Shown here: piece by piece, positions 33,596 through 42,432 of the stretch | Layout: each line of letters opens with the position of its first letter | Numbering within the stretch: the first letter of the stretch is position 1 | Assembly (NCBI RefSeq): GCF_047807365.1 | Contig: NZ_JBLOUI010000008.1 | Coordinates: forward strand, 1-60,631 | DNA length: 60,631 nt | Origin: Peptacetobacter sp900539645 | GTDB taxonomy: Bacteria; Bacillota; Clostridia; Peptostreptococcales; Peptostreptococcaceae | Direction of reading: 5' to 3' | Notes under the pieces: generated by a model | Database searches by the model: none | What the model saw: only the letters and a program-made list of their open reading frames with translations | What the model was told of the DNA's origin: nothing | Program-made: the position numbers and the translations under genes

Positions 33596-35053
33596 ATGCA
33601 CAAAAGAATTATGGCTCTTCTTTTATCTTCTGTACTAGCTTTCTCTGTAGTTGGATGCTCTCCTAAAGAAGAAGAAAAAGAAGCAACAAACACATCGGGT
33701 TCTATATCTACTATAACTGTTGATGAATTAGACCCATCATCTATGCAAGTAGTAGATATAAGAGGCGAGGAACAGTTTATAGGTTGGAATACTGAAGATG
33801 GTCACGGCGGTCATATTAAAGGAGCTGTGGACTTTCCTGAAACTTGGTTAGACATGGATCTTTCTAAAGACTCTGCTATTGGAACTGAAATGAAATTAGA
33901 ATTAGAGAGAAGACATCTTGATACTTCTAAAAAAACAGTTCTTTATAGCAATGATACTGTATCAGAAGAAGATGCAAAAAAATATCAAGAATTAGGATTC
34001 ACTGATTTATCTATCTTAGAAGGTGGATATAACTCATATGTTGAGGCAAAAAAAGAAACATCTTCTCTTCCAAAATATGATATATATGTTCATCCACAGT
34101 GGGTACAGGATTTAATCGATGGTAAAAATCCTGAAACTTATAATGGTAATGATTTTAAAATAGTTGAAGTATCTCTTGGTAGCGAAGATGGAGAATATGA
34201 AGGTGGTCATATAAAAGGTGCTGTAAATGTTAAGGATACTTTTAATCATCTTCCTGGTTTAAGAGCTTTAGCTGAATACGACGCAGTTCCTCTTGAAGAA
34301 CAGTTAAAATTCTGGAATAGAAATAGTGATGATGTTATCAAAAAAGATTTAGAAAATCTAGGTATAACTAAAGATACTACTGTAGTTCTATACGGTACTA
34401 CTCCAGCAACTACTGCTGCTGCAAGGGCTGCTCTAATAATGAAATACGCAGGTGTTAAAGATATACGTATATTAAATGGTGGAAAAACACTTTGGAAACT
34501 TCAAGGAAGAGAACTTGAAGAAGGAACTAATACACCAGAAAAAGTTGATTTTGGGGCAGATGTTCCACAGAACCCTGATGTTATATATGACTATGATGAG
34601 GAATTAAAAGTTGTTGAAAATCCTGACAAAGCTGTTGTAGCATCTATAAGAAGTTGGGATGAGTATACTTGTAAAGTTAGTGGATACACTTATATAGGAG
34701 AAGCTGGTGATATAGCTAATTCTCGTTTTGGATATGCAGGTTCAGATCCATATAGTATGGAAGACTTTAGAAATGTTGATAATACTATGTTCAACTATGA
34801 ATTAATGGAAGAAAGATGGAATAAATGGGGAATAACTCCAGACAAAGAAGTTTCATTCCATTGTGGTACTGGCTGGAGAGCTAGTGAAACTTACTTCTAT
34901 GCAGAAGCAATGGGTTGGGAAGATATCCATGTTTATGATGGTGGATGGTATGAATGGCATAAAGTAAAAGGAAGTCCTAAAAAAGAAAAAGGGCTACCTA
35001 AAGATGCTCCAGAGGAAAAACCTGAAGAATATTTCGTAGTAAAAGAAAAATAA
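33596..35053 (+). CDS. Lipoprotein with three rhodanese domains, one with catalytic Cys
   Basis: The 485-residue exported protein has a lipobox VVGC (Cys21). Three rhodanese-like domains follow: about 40-155, 165-320 and 335-470. Only the third keeps the sulfurtransferase loop (HCGTGWRAS, Cys423). The corresponding loops in domains 1 and 2 read YSNDTVSEED and YGTTPATTAA, with no Cys. Related proteins are thiosulfate or 3-mercaptopyruvate sulfurtransferases. I chose the ATG at 33596, with GGAGG 10 bp upstream; a start at 33581 lacks a site. It is paired with a membrane protein and ends in a shared terminator. Confidence 0.88.
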   Translation: MHKRIMALLLSSVLAFSVVGCSPKEEEKEATNTSGSISTITVDELDPSSMQVVDIRGEEQFIGWNTEDGHGGHIKGAVDFPETWLDMDLSKDSAIGTEMKLELERRHLDTSKKTVLYSNDTVSEEDAKKYQELGFTDLSILEGGYNSYVEAKKETSSLPKYDIYVHPQWVQDLIDGKNPETYNGNDFKIVEVSLGSEDGEYEGGHIKGAVNVKDTFNHLPGLRALAEYDAVPLEEQLKFWNRNSDDVIKKDLENLGITKDTTVVLYGTTPATTAAARAALIMKYAGVKDIRILNGGKTLWKLQGRELEEGTNTPEKVDFGADVPQNPDVIYDYDEELKVVENPDKAVVASIRSWDEYTCKVSGYTYIGEAGDIANSRFGYAGSDPYSMEDFRNVDNTMFNYELMEERWNKWGITPDKEVSFHCGTGWRASETYFYAEAMGWEDIHVYDGGWYEWHKVKGSPKKEKGLPKDAPEEKPEEYFVVKEK

Positions 35054-35059
35054 TACACA

Positions 35060-35099
35060 CAAAAAAAGAGATGAAGCATTTGCTTCATCTCTTTTTTTA
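35060..35099. terminator. Bidirectional terminator shared by the rhodanese lipoprotein gene and the structured RNA
   Basis: AAAAAGAGATGAAGCA-TT-TGCTTCATCTCTTTTT is a 16-bp near-perfect stem with T-runs on both strands. It ends the plus-strand gene and, on the minus strand, directly follows the closing stem of the RNA. Confidence 0.93.
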
Positions 35100-35318
35100 G
35101 ATATTCAGCTGACCTGGTCTTTACCCCCACACTCGCCTACTGGAGGGTTCGCTCTGGTTCGCATCACTACTACTCTCTCTCGATTGGAATTTATTTTTGA
35201 ATATCGGTAGGTCTTACTTCTAGGCCGCACTATGATCACTGCCCCGCTTTTAGGACTAGCTTACGTGGATCCCTTTGCCTGCGACTGGCCTGGACTTTCA
35301 ACCACAGACCTGAACATC
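35100..35318 (-). ncRNA. Structured noncoding RNA, best fit raiA motif RNA
   Basis: About 219 nt of GC-richer, non-coding sequence is closed by a stem (GATGTTCAG with CTGAATATC). It contains many apparently paired blocks such as GAAAGTCCAGGCC, GGGATCCACG and GCGAACC. It has its own promoter and terminator. The raiA motif is known in Firmicutes and Actinobacteria beside comFC and raiA/hpf genes. Here comFC lies just upstream on the same strand and hpf is the next minus-strand gene downstream, which supports the identity. Length and sequence do not fit RNase P RNA or tmRNA. Its biochemical function is not settled. Confidence 0.75.
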
Positions 35319-35325
35319 TTTACAT

Positions 35326-35354
35326 ATTTTAATATATTTATCTTAACTCGTCAA
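35326..35354 (-). promoter_or_regulatory. Promoter of the raiA-like RNA
   Basis: On the minus strand TTGACG, 17 bp, TAAAAT. The predicted start (about 35319) coincides with the first base of the RNA's closing stem. It lies between the comFC stop and the RNA. Confidence 0.75.
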
Positions 35355-35388
35355 TATTTTTCTTTATTCTAATAAATATTTCCCTAGA

Positions 35389-36309
35389 TTAATCTATATT
35401 TCTCGTCAAGAATGTCAAAACTATTATCTCGTCTACTCCATATATTTTAAGCTTTTTAGAAATCTCATTTACAGTAGTTCCTGTAGTAAATATATCATCG
35501 ACTAATATTATCCTCTTTCCTATTATTTCCTCGCTATCCTCTTTAACTTCAAAGGCGTTTTTTAATTCTTTTTCACGTTGAAATTTATTGAGTGCATAGA
35601 GTCTTTTTGTGTTTCTATTTCTCTTTACACAGTCGATTATGGGTATTTCAGTGTATTTTGATAGATATCTAGCTATTTTTTCAGCTTGATTAAATCCTCT
35701 AGTTCTCATTCTCTTTTTATGTAGAGGTACTGGGATTATATAATCTGCAGAAAGCTGCTCAAATTCTAGCTTATCCTTCATTACCTGGGCAATATATCTT
35801 GACATATATGTGTTTCCATAGTACTTCAACGAAAGCACTAATACCTTACTTTTATCACAATACTCTATGCAGGATATAGCTCTATCAAAGTAGAAATTCT
35901 TATTCTCACAAAATTTACATCTCGTGTATTCTATCTTTTTTTCTTCTACTTTGCCATATCCCTCTCTATAGTCTTTAAATTTTTCTAAAATATACTCCTC
36001 ATCGTCATCAATTTCCAAATTCACTGTACCTTGCGACTCACTATTTCCCGTCAAAATTATACAGTTATCCTCTATTTCCTTAATATCCTCATCTGTAAAT
36101 TTATCCTCTTCGTCATCGCACTTTTCAAAATTTATCCTATTTATCACAGGTTTTCCACATTTAGGACACTCTTCTTTGATAAATATCATCTCTTCAAAAC
36201 AATCCTTACAAAGAGAATACGTATTATTTGGATCTATAGGCTTTTGACATATTAAACAGGTTATATTTTGTGGAAAGAAAAAATCCATGATCAATGATAG
36301 ATAATTCAA
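35389..36309 (-). CDS. comFC: ComF family protein (ComFC), with an acidic insert
   Basis: This phosphoribosyltransferase-fold protein is linked to DNA uptake in competent bacteria. The N-terminus has zinc-binding Cys pairs (CLICQ, CKDC, CPKC and CKFC). The C-terminal half ends with the PRPP loop ILVDDIFTTGTTVNEI. At 306 residues it is longer than usual (about 220-240) because of a Glu/Asp-rich segment around 65-115. It follows recD2 without a gap, so the two are cotranscribed. Confidence 0.88.
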   Translation of the reverse strand: MNYLSLIMDFFFPQNITCLICQKPIDPNNTYSLCKDCFEEMIFIKEECPKCGKPVINRINFEKCDDEEDKFTDEDIKEIEDNCIILTGNSESQGTVNLEIDDDEEYILEKFKDYREGYGKVEEKKIEYTRCKFCENKNFYFDRAISCIEYCDKSKVLVLSLKYYGNTYMSRYIAQVMKDKLEFEQLSADYIIPVPLHKKRMRTRGFNQAEKIARYLSKYTEIPIIDCVKRNRNTKRLYALNKFQREKELKNAFEVKEDSEEIIGKRIILVDDIFTTGTTVNEISKKLKIYGVDEIIVLTFLTRNID

Positions 36310-38529
36310 CTATACTAACACTCCTTCTCTTTTTATCCGGTTAAGCTTGAAGGCTAGGTTTGAATATCTAGCGTTCACTCTATTGTTTTGAATCATCTGT
36401 TTTAAGTATCTAACATCTCCAACTAATACAACAAGCTTTTTAGCTCTTGTTATAGCTGTATAAAGTAGGTTTCTAGATAATAGCATAGGCGGTGCCCAAG
36501 CTATTGGTATTACTACCACTGGGAATTCACTACCCTGACTTTTGTGTATTGTAGTACAGAAACTGTGGTCGAGCTCGTCTAGTTCTTCAAAATTGTATTC
36601 AACTATTCTTGAACCTTCAAACATAACGTAGATAATTTTTTTGTTCTTGTCTATATAGTAAATATATCCAATATCTCCATTATATATACCCTCTCCGTTT
36701 TCTGTTTCGTCCTCATTTTTCCAACTTTTTGTATAGTTGTTTTTTATCTGCATTACCTTATCACCTATTCTAAATATCCTCTTGTTTAAAGTAACCTCGA
36801 CCTTTCTTTCTGATGGCGGGTTTAGGTATCTCTGCAGAATTATGTTCATATTTGTAACCCCTATATCACCTTTTCTCATAGGGCTTAATATCTGTATATC
36901 TTCAAGTGGATCGACCTTATAGAATTTAGGAAGTCTTGTTTCTACAAGTCCTATAATAGTGCTCATTATCTCCTCATTTGTCGCTGCATTTAAGAAGAAA
37001 AAGTCCTTATTTTTTGCGTTTAGATATGGAGCTTCTCCGTTATTTATCTTATGTGCATTGACTATTATCATACTCTCCTGAGCTTGTCTAAATATCTCAT
37101 CAAGTCTTACAACTTTGATAACTTGAGAATCTATTATATCTCTAAGAACATTTCCTGCGCCTACTGATGGAAGCTGGTCACTATCTCCTACTATTATAAA
37201 TCTAGTCCCTGGTTTTATAGCATTTACAAGGCTAAACATTAGAAGTATATCTATCATAGATGCTTCGTCTACAATTATTACATCTGCTTTTATAGGCTCC
37301 TCTTCATTCTTAAAGAATACTAAATCGTCATCTGTAGAGTATCCCATTTCAAGAAGTCTGTGAATAGTCTTAGCTTCTTCATTAGATGTTTCACTCATCC
37401 TCTTGGCTGCACGTCCTGTTGGCGCTGCAAGTACTACCTCTTTCTTCTGGCGTCTAAATATCTTTATAATTGTATTGATTGTAGTTGTTTTCCCTGTACC
37501 TGGTCCACCTGTGATAACACTTACACCGCTCTGTAAAGCCTCTGTAACAGCTTCTCTCTGTCTATTAGCTAACTTTATACCTTCAGCCTTTTCTACAGCT
37601 TCTATTTCTGCATCTATATCTATTTTTTTATCCTTTTTAAAGTCAAAAGTTGCAAGCTCTATAAGCTTCTTGCACACACCATTTTCTGCTAGATAATAGT
37701 TCATTAGATATACAAGCAAATTATCTCCTATCTTATCTAGTTTAACTTTCTGAGCATATGCTAAATCTAATAGGCATTCAGTTATTTTTTCGACCTCTAC
37801 ACCGAGAAGCTTAACGGCTTCTCTTTCAACATCAATTTCTGGTAAAAATGTATGTCCCTCTCCAAGAGCTTTTTTTAAGACATAGATTATTCCCTGGCTA
37901 ATTCTGTCTTTAGAATCTCTTTCTATACCTATCTTTTGAGCTAGGTTATCTGCTATTTTAAAGCCTATCCCCCTTATATCTTCTGCAAGTCTATACGGGT
38001 TTGATTTTATTAGTTTCATAGCTCTATTGTTGTATTTTTTATATATCTTTAAACATAGGTTTGGAGTTATTCCAAATGGAGCTAATTCAAGAATTATTTT
38101 TCTAAGTTCTCTATCTTCTTCATAGCTTTCTACAATCTGAGCAACTTTTTTCTTTCCTATTCCATCTATTTCCTGAAGTCTTTCTGGAGCATTTTGAATA
38201 ACATCCAACGTATCTACGCCAAATCTATCAATTATTTTGTTTGCCATTTTTTCTCCTATACCCTTAATCATTCCAGATGCTAGGTATACCCTAATGCCCT
38301 CTATAGATGTCGGTGTAACAGGTACAAAATTGCTGACTTCAAACTGGTTTCCGTACACCTTGTGTCGTCCCCATTTACCTTCAACTTCAACTGTCTCGCC
38401 TACAGAAAGGGTTGGCATACATCCCACCACAGAAATTTCTCCATCTTCATTAGTAAGCTTTGCTATTGTATATCCATTATCTTCATTTTGAAAAACTATA
38501 TCTGTTATTAATCCTTCTATTCTCTCCAC
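36310..38529 (-). CDS. recD2: RecD2-type 5'-3' DNA helicase
   Basis: This SF1B helicase is not part of RecBCD. The 739-residue protein has the long N-terminal region with HhH motifs (about 85-190: GIGEKMANKII, IDGIGKKKVAQI), then the helicase core with GGPGTGKTTTI (about 340-350), VDEASMIDI (motif II), GDSDQLPSVGAG (motif III) and TIHKSQGSEFPVVV (motif V). It is involved in recombination or repair, possibly mismatch-linked, in Firmicutes. It overlaps none but abuts comFC. Confidence 0.95.
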   Translation of the reverse strand: MERIEGLITDIVFQNEDNGYTIAKLTNEDGEISVVGCMPTLSVGETVEVEGKWGRHKVYGNQFEVSNFVPVTPTSIEGIRVYLASGMIKGIGEKMANKIIDRFGVDTLDVIQNAPERLQEIDGIGKKKVAQIVESYEEDRELRKIILELAPFGITPNLCLKIYKKYNNRAMKLIKSNPYRLAEDIRGIGFKIADNLAQKIGIERDSKDRISQGIIYVLKKALGEGHTFLPEIDVEREAVKLLGVEVEKITECLLDLAYAQKVKLDKIGDNLLVYLMNYYLAENGVCKKLIELATFDFKKDKKIDIDAEIEAVEKAEGIKLANRQREAVTEALQSGVSVITGGPGTGKTTTINTIIKIFRRQKKEVVLAAPTGRAAKRMSETSNEEAKTIHRLLEMGYSTDDDLVFFKNEEEPIKADVIIVDEASMIDILLMFSLVNAIKPGTRFIIVGDSDQLPSVGAGNVLRDIIDSQVIKVVRLDEIFRQAQESMIIVNAHKINNGEAPYLNAKNKDFFFLNAATNEEIMSTIIGLVETRLPKFYKVDPLEDIQILSPMRKGDIGVTNMNIILQRYLNPPSERKVEVTLNKRIFRIGDKVMQIKNNYTKSWKNEDETENGEGIYNGDIGYIYYIDKNKKIIYVMFEGSRIVEYNFEELDELDHSFCTTIHKSQGSEFPVVVIPIAWAPPMLLSRNLLYTAITRAKKLVVLVGDVRYLKQMIQNNRVNARYSNLAFKLNRIKREGVLV

Positions 38530-38640
38530 TTTTTCACCTCCTATGTTATAAATCTATATTTTTGTTTTCTATTTATATTTTCACTGCATATAAGATTAAT
38601 TATACTAATTGTAGGAGTTTTTTTCAAACATAAGTTCGTT

Positions 38641-39012
38641 TTAACACACTTTATCTCCATTTTTTCTCATTACAGCTTTTCCTGGAGCTCCTACTAATTC
38701 ACATATATTTTTAAATCTTCTATCGTGTCCACAAGCTTCTTTGTGAATTTCATTAGCTGCATAATGTGCGTATTCATGCCTAATTATCCCTATTACAGTC
38801 TTTTCATCGTACTCTCCAGATACCGTCTTTGTTGAAAATTCAAAACAAACTGGTACTATTTTCTTGTCTTCTATCTTAAATTTATACATTCCAAGACTTC
38901 TTGTCATTCTCGGATTTATTTTTATTGGAAGTTCAGATCCCTTTTTACCAAGAATTCTATCCATCTTTTTCATTTCTTTTCTTATATCTTCTACTGTCCA
39001 AGATTTACCCAT
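38641..39012 (-). CDS. Short SprT-like zinc metallopeptidase domain protein
   Basis: The 123-residue protein has the SprT signature HEYAH (79-83) with a third His96 in CGHDRRF. This matches the SprT-like catalytic core used by Spartan to cut DNA-protein crosslinks in eukaryotes. The bacterial role is unclear, and the protein is shorter than typical SprT (about 150-165). It lies 110 bp upstream of recD2 and downstream of metK, each with separate signals. Confidence 0.78.
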   Translation of the reverse strand: MGKSWTVEDIRKEMKKMDRILGKKGSELPIKINPRMTRSLGMYKFKIEDKKIVPVCFEFSTKTVSGEYDEKTVIGIIRHEYAHYAANEIHKEACGHDRRFKNICELVGAPGKAVMRKNGDKVC

Positions 39013-39062
39013 GACAACTCCCTCCTTTTATACATATCTATATTTATAATAATATATTTTTC

Positions 39063-39108
39063 TAAAAAAAATGCATACACTTATCAATCGAAAAAGTGTA
39101 TGCATCTA
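39063..39108 (-). terminator. Terminator of metK
   Basis: ATGCATACACTT pairs with AAGTGTATGCAT, followed by eight T residues on the minus strand. Confidence 0.92.
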
Positions 39109-39127
39109 AAATTCTAATTAATTTTTA

Positions 39128-40321
39128 TTATTCACCTAGAGCTTCTTTTCTAAGTATTTCAGCTTTGTCAGTTCTTTCCCATGGAAGATCTATGTCAGTT
39201 CTACCAAAGTGTCCGTAAGCTGCACACTGTTTGTATATTGGTCTTAAAAGGTCTAAGTCTCTTATTATCGCACCTGGTCTTAAGTCGAAGTGTTTGTTTA
39301 CTAGTTCAACTAGTTTTTCTTCAGAAACTTTTCCAGTTCCGAATGTATCAACGAATATAGATAGAGGTCTAGCAACACCTATAGCGTATGATAATTCTAT
39401 TTCACATTTGTCTGCAAGTCCAGCTGCTACTATATTTTTAGCAACATATCTTGCTGCATAAGCTGCAGATCTGTCAACTTTTGTTGGGTCTTTACCAGAG
39501 AATGCTCCACCACCATGTCTAGAGTATCCACCGTAAGTATCTATTATTATTTTTCTTCCTGTAAGTCCTGTATCTCCCTGTGGTCCACCTACAACGAATC
39601 TTCCTGTTGGGTTTACATAGTATAATGTTTCTTCATCAAGAAGTTCTGCTGGTATAACAGCTTTTATAACGTGTTCTATTAAGTCTTTTCTTATCTGTTC
39701 AGTTGTTACATCTTCACTGTGCTGAGTAGATATTAATATTGTATGAACTCTTACTGGTTTATTGTCTTCGTATTCTACAGTTACCTGAGTTTTTCCGTCT
39801 GGTCTTAAGTATTCAAGAAGTCCAGATTTTCTAACTTCTGTTAATCTTCTAGATAATTTGTGAGCTAAAGATATTGGTAATGGCATAAGTTCTGGAGTTT
39901 CATTACAAGCAAATCCGAACATTATACCCTGGTCTCCTGCTCCTACTTTTTCTATTTCTTCTTCAGTTACTTCTCCTGATTTACTTTCTAATCCTTCGTC
40001 AACACCCATTGCTATATCGCCTGACTGTTCATCTATAGATGTTATAACTGCACAAGTGTCACAGTCAAATCCGAATTTAGCTCTTGTGTATCCTATTTCT
40101 TTTACTGTTTCTCTAACTAATTTTGGGATATCAACGTATGCTGATGTACTTATTTCCCCTGCTACTAATACTAATCCTGTTGTAACTGTTGTTTCACATG
40201 CAACTCTTGATTTTGGATCTGCTTCTAATAATGCGTCTAGTATTGAGTCTGATATCTGGTCACAGATTTTATCTGGATGTCCTTCAGTTACTGATTCTGA
40301 TGTAAATAAATGTCTTGCCAT
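39128..40321 (-). CDS. metK: S-adenosylmethionine synthetase
   Basis: It makes SAM from methionine and ATP. The 397-residue protein has the signature motifs EGHPDKICDQISD (about 14-26), GAGDQGIMFGFA (about 127-138) and GGGAFSGKDPTKVDRSAAY. It is under a SAM-I riboswitch, giving direct feedback from its product. The TCCTTTC-type leader holds a clear GGAGG-like site. Gln codons are almost all CAG. Confidence 0.98.
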   Translation of the reverse strand: MARHLFTSESVTEGHPDKICDQISDSILDALLEADPKSRVACETTVTTGLVLVAGEISTSAYVDIPKLVRETVKEIGYTRAKFGFDCDTCAVITSIDEQSGDIAMGVDEGLESKSGEVTEEEIEKVGAGDQGIMFGFACNETPELMPLPISLAHKLSRRLTEVRKSGLLEYLRPDGKTQVTVEYEDNKPVRVHTILISTQHSEDVTTEQIRKDLIEHVIKAVIPAELLDEETLYYVNPTGRFVVGGPQGDTGLTGRKIIIDTYGGYSRHGGGAFSGKDPTKVDRSAAYAARYVAKNIVAAGLADKCEIELSYAIGVARPLSIFVDTFGTGKVSEEKLVELVNKHFDLRPGAIIRDLDLLRPIYKQCAAYGHFGRTDIDLPWERTDKAEILRKEALGE

Positions 40322-40465
40322 TCTTTCTTTCCTCCCTTTTCCTTTAAATTACCTTTTTATATTACGTCGTCTTCCTATTATGGATTTCTCCAATTTTCTT
40401 TTTATTATTCTTTATGTTAGTTATTGTATTTATCTATTTGCGTTAATTTGCAAAGAATTTTTATA

Positions 40466-40622
40466 ATAAAAAAACCTCTTCACTAAAAGAAGAGGTTAAT
40501 TATGCATAACTAATTAACATAACCTCATCTTTCAGGATAAATCCTGTAGGAATTAGCACCTTTTCCCTTGTGGGTGGTTGCCGGGCTTCATCGGGCCTGT
40601 CCCTCAGCCTCTCTTGATAAGG
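40466..40622 (-). promoter_or_regulatory. SAM-I (S-box) riboswitch controlling metK
   Basis: The aptamer at about 40522-40622 shows the conserved segments AGAGAGGCTGAGGGAC, GGCCCGATGAAGCCCGGCAACC and GGTGCTAATTCC, closed by CCTTATC with GATGAGG. The expression platform offers an antiterminator (GAGGTTA..TAATTAACCTC) and a terminator (AACCTCTTC-TTTTAGT-GAAGAGGTTTTTTT, 40468-40498). High SAM would terminate transcription. Confidence 0.97.
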
Positions 40623-40728
40623 TAATCAAGATTGTCTATTTTTTCAACGAATTTAATTTTATAATAGATTATATCTTTTGTCAATATAAAATTCAAACCA
40701 AAAGATAAATTATTATTTTTAGATAATT

Positions 40729-41157
40729 TTATTTTTCTGTAAGTGCAAACATTAATTCTCCCTTGCACACTAATTCACCGTCAACATAAGCTGTGGCATC
40801 TGCTTTTCCTATGTTTCTCTTTAAGGCCTTCATTTCTATTTCCATAGTTAATGTATCTCCTGGTCTTACTTCTCTTTTAAATCTTACTTTATCTATGCCA
40901 GCAAATACGCCTAGTTTCCCCTTGTTTTCTTCAAGAGACATCATAGCAACTGCACCTACCTGTGCCATAGCTTCTATTATTAAAACGCCTGGCATTAGAG
41001 GGTATTCTGGGAAATGCCCCTGGAAAAATGGTTCATTAGCAGTCACATTTTTTATACCTACTGCTCTTTTTCCCTCTTCAAGTTCAACTATTTTATCTAC
41101 TAAAAGAAATGGATATCTATGTGGTATTATTTCCTTTATCTGATCAATATTTAACAT
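40729..41157 (-). CDS. fabZ: 3-hydroxyacyl-ACP dehydratase FabZ
   Basis: This hot-dog-fold enzyme removes water from 3-hydroxyacyl-ACP in fatty acid synthesis. The 142-residue protein has His48 in GHFPEYPLMPG and Glu62 in IEAMAQ, the two catalytic residues. The ATG at 41157 is favoured by GGAG 6 nt upstream; a TTG four codons earlier is in frame. It lies close behind mreB with an 80-bp gap. Confidence 0.96.
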   Translation of the reverse strand: MLNIDQIKEIIPHRYPFLLVDKIVELEEGKRAVGIKNVTANEPFFQGHFPEYPLMPGVLIIEAMAQVGAVAMMSLEENKGKLGVFAGIDKVRFKREVRPGDTLTMEIEMKALKRNIGKADATAYVDGELVCKGELMFALTEK

Positions 41158-41238
41158 ATCTTTCTCCAAATTACTCTATTTTAAATTTGAGGAGTTTAGA
41201 TACTAAACCCCTCAATCCTCTTTACAATTTGATATTTA

Positions 41239-42282
41239 TTATTTTTCTTCTGCTGGCATTGATTTGAAAGATCCACCAGTTTTTAATACGTCTAATGAAC
41301 TTAATGCTGCACCAGTACCTGTTGCAACACAAGATAATGGATTGTCAGCTATTTTAACTTTTATTCCAGTTCTCTGTTCTATTTTCTTGTCTAGTCCGTA
41401 TAATAGTGATCCTCCACCAGTCATAACTATTCCTGATTCACTTATATCTGCAGCTAATTCAGGTGGTGTTTTTTCAAGTACAGAGTGAGTTGTAACAACT
41501 ATCTGTTCTACACATTCATCTAAAGCTTCTAATGTTTCTGCTGAGCTTATTTCAACAGTACATGGAAGTCCTGTTATCTGGTTTCTTCCTGTTACTTTCA
41601 TGAATTTTTCTTCTTCTCTCTTGAATGCACTACCTATTTCCATTTTAACTTTTTCAGCTGTTCTTTCACCTATTATAAGGTTGTGCTGTTTTTTCATGTA
41701 TTTTGTTATTGCGTCGTCAAATTTATCTCCACCCATTTTTATAGAGTCGCTGACAACAGCTCCACCAAGAGATATTACTGCTATATCGACAGTACCACCA
41801 CCGATATCTATTATCATGTTTCCACTTGGTTCACCTATTTCTATTCCTGCACCTATTGCAGCAGCTATAGGTTCTTCTATAACATAAACTTCTCTAGCTC
41901 CAGCCTGTTTTGTAGCATCTTCAACCGCTCTTTTTTCAACCTCTGTAACGCCAGTTGGTACACATACCATTATTCTAGGCATTACTATTTTACCGAAGCC
42001 TTTCTTTTCTACTATTTTTTCAACAAAATATTTTAACATTTTTTCTGTTGTATTGTAGTCAGATATAACACCATCTCTAAGAGGTCTTATAGCTGATATA
42101 TTAGCAGGTGTTCTACCTATCATTCTTTTTGCTTCTTTACCAACCGCTAATATTTCATTTGTTTTATTATCTATTGCAACTACTGAAGGTTCTTCAAGTA
42201 CTATTCCTTTTCCACTCACATATACTAAGACATTAGCTGTCCCTAAATCTATTCCTATATCAGCACCAGATACTTTTGCCAT
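41239..42282 (-). CDS. mreB: Actin-like rod-shape protein MreB/Mbl
   Basis: The 347-residue actin homologue organises the elongation machinery on the membrane. ATP-binding landmarks are IDLGTANVLVYV (about 11-22), DIGGGTVDIAVI (about 163-174) and MTGGGSLLYGLD (about 290-301). It is the paralogue placed after murA in clostridia (Mbl or MreB2), not the mreBCD copy. A rod or ovoid shape of the cell can be inferred but not proved. No mreC or mreD is nearby. Confidence 0.93.
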   Translation of the reverse strand: MAKVSGADIGIDLGTANVLVYVSGKGIVLEEPSVVAIDNKTNEILAVGKEAKRMIGRTPANISAIRPLRDGVISDYNTTEKMLKYFVEKIVEKKGFGKIVMPRIMVCVPTGVTEVEKRAVEDATKQAGAREVYVIEEPIAAAIGAGIEIGEPSGNMIIDIGGGTVDIAVISLGGAVVSDSIKMGGDKFDDAITKYMKKQHNLIIGERTAEKVKMEIGSAFKREEEKFMKVTGRNQITGLPCTVEISSAETLEALDECVEQIVVTTHSVLEKTPPELAADISESGIVMTGGGSLLYGLDKKIEQRTGIKVKIADNPLSCVATGTGAALSSLDVLKTGGSFKSMPAEEK

Positions 42283-42432
42283 TTCAAAAACTCCTTTGTC
42301 ATTTAAATATTTTTTGCTAAATAAATTTAGCTATATACTCAATTATATCATATTTTCAAATTATTATTATCTTGTAAATCTATTATTTTTCCGCATTATT
42401 AATAAACCTTAGGTATTTTCCAATTTTAAATA

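Noticed and set aside
35100..35318. RNase P RNA, 6S RNA or tmRNA as identity of the structured RNA
   Set aside because: Too short for type B RNase P and lacking its conserved core order; no 6S-type central bubble; no tRNA-like end or tag frame. comFC/hpf context fits raiA RNA better.
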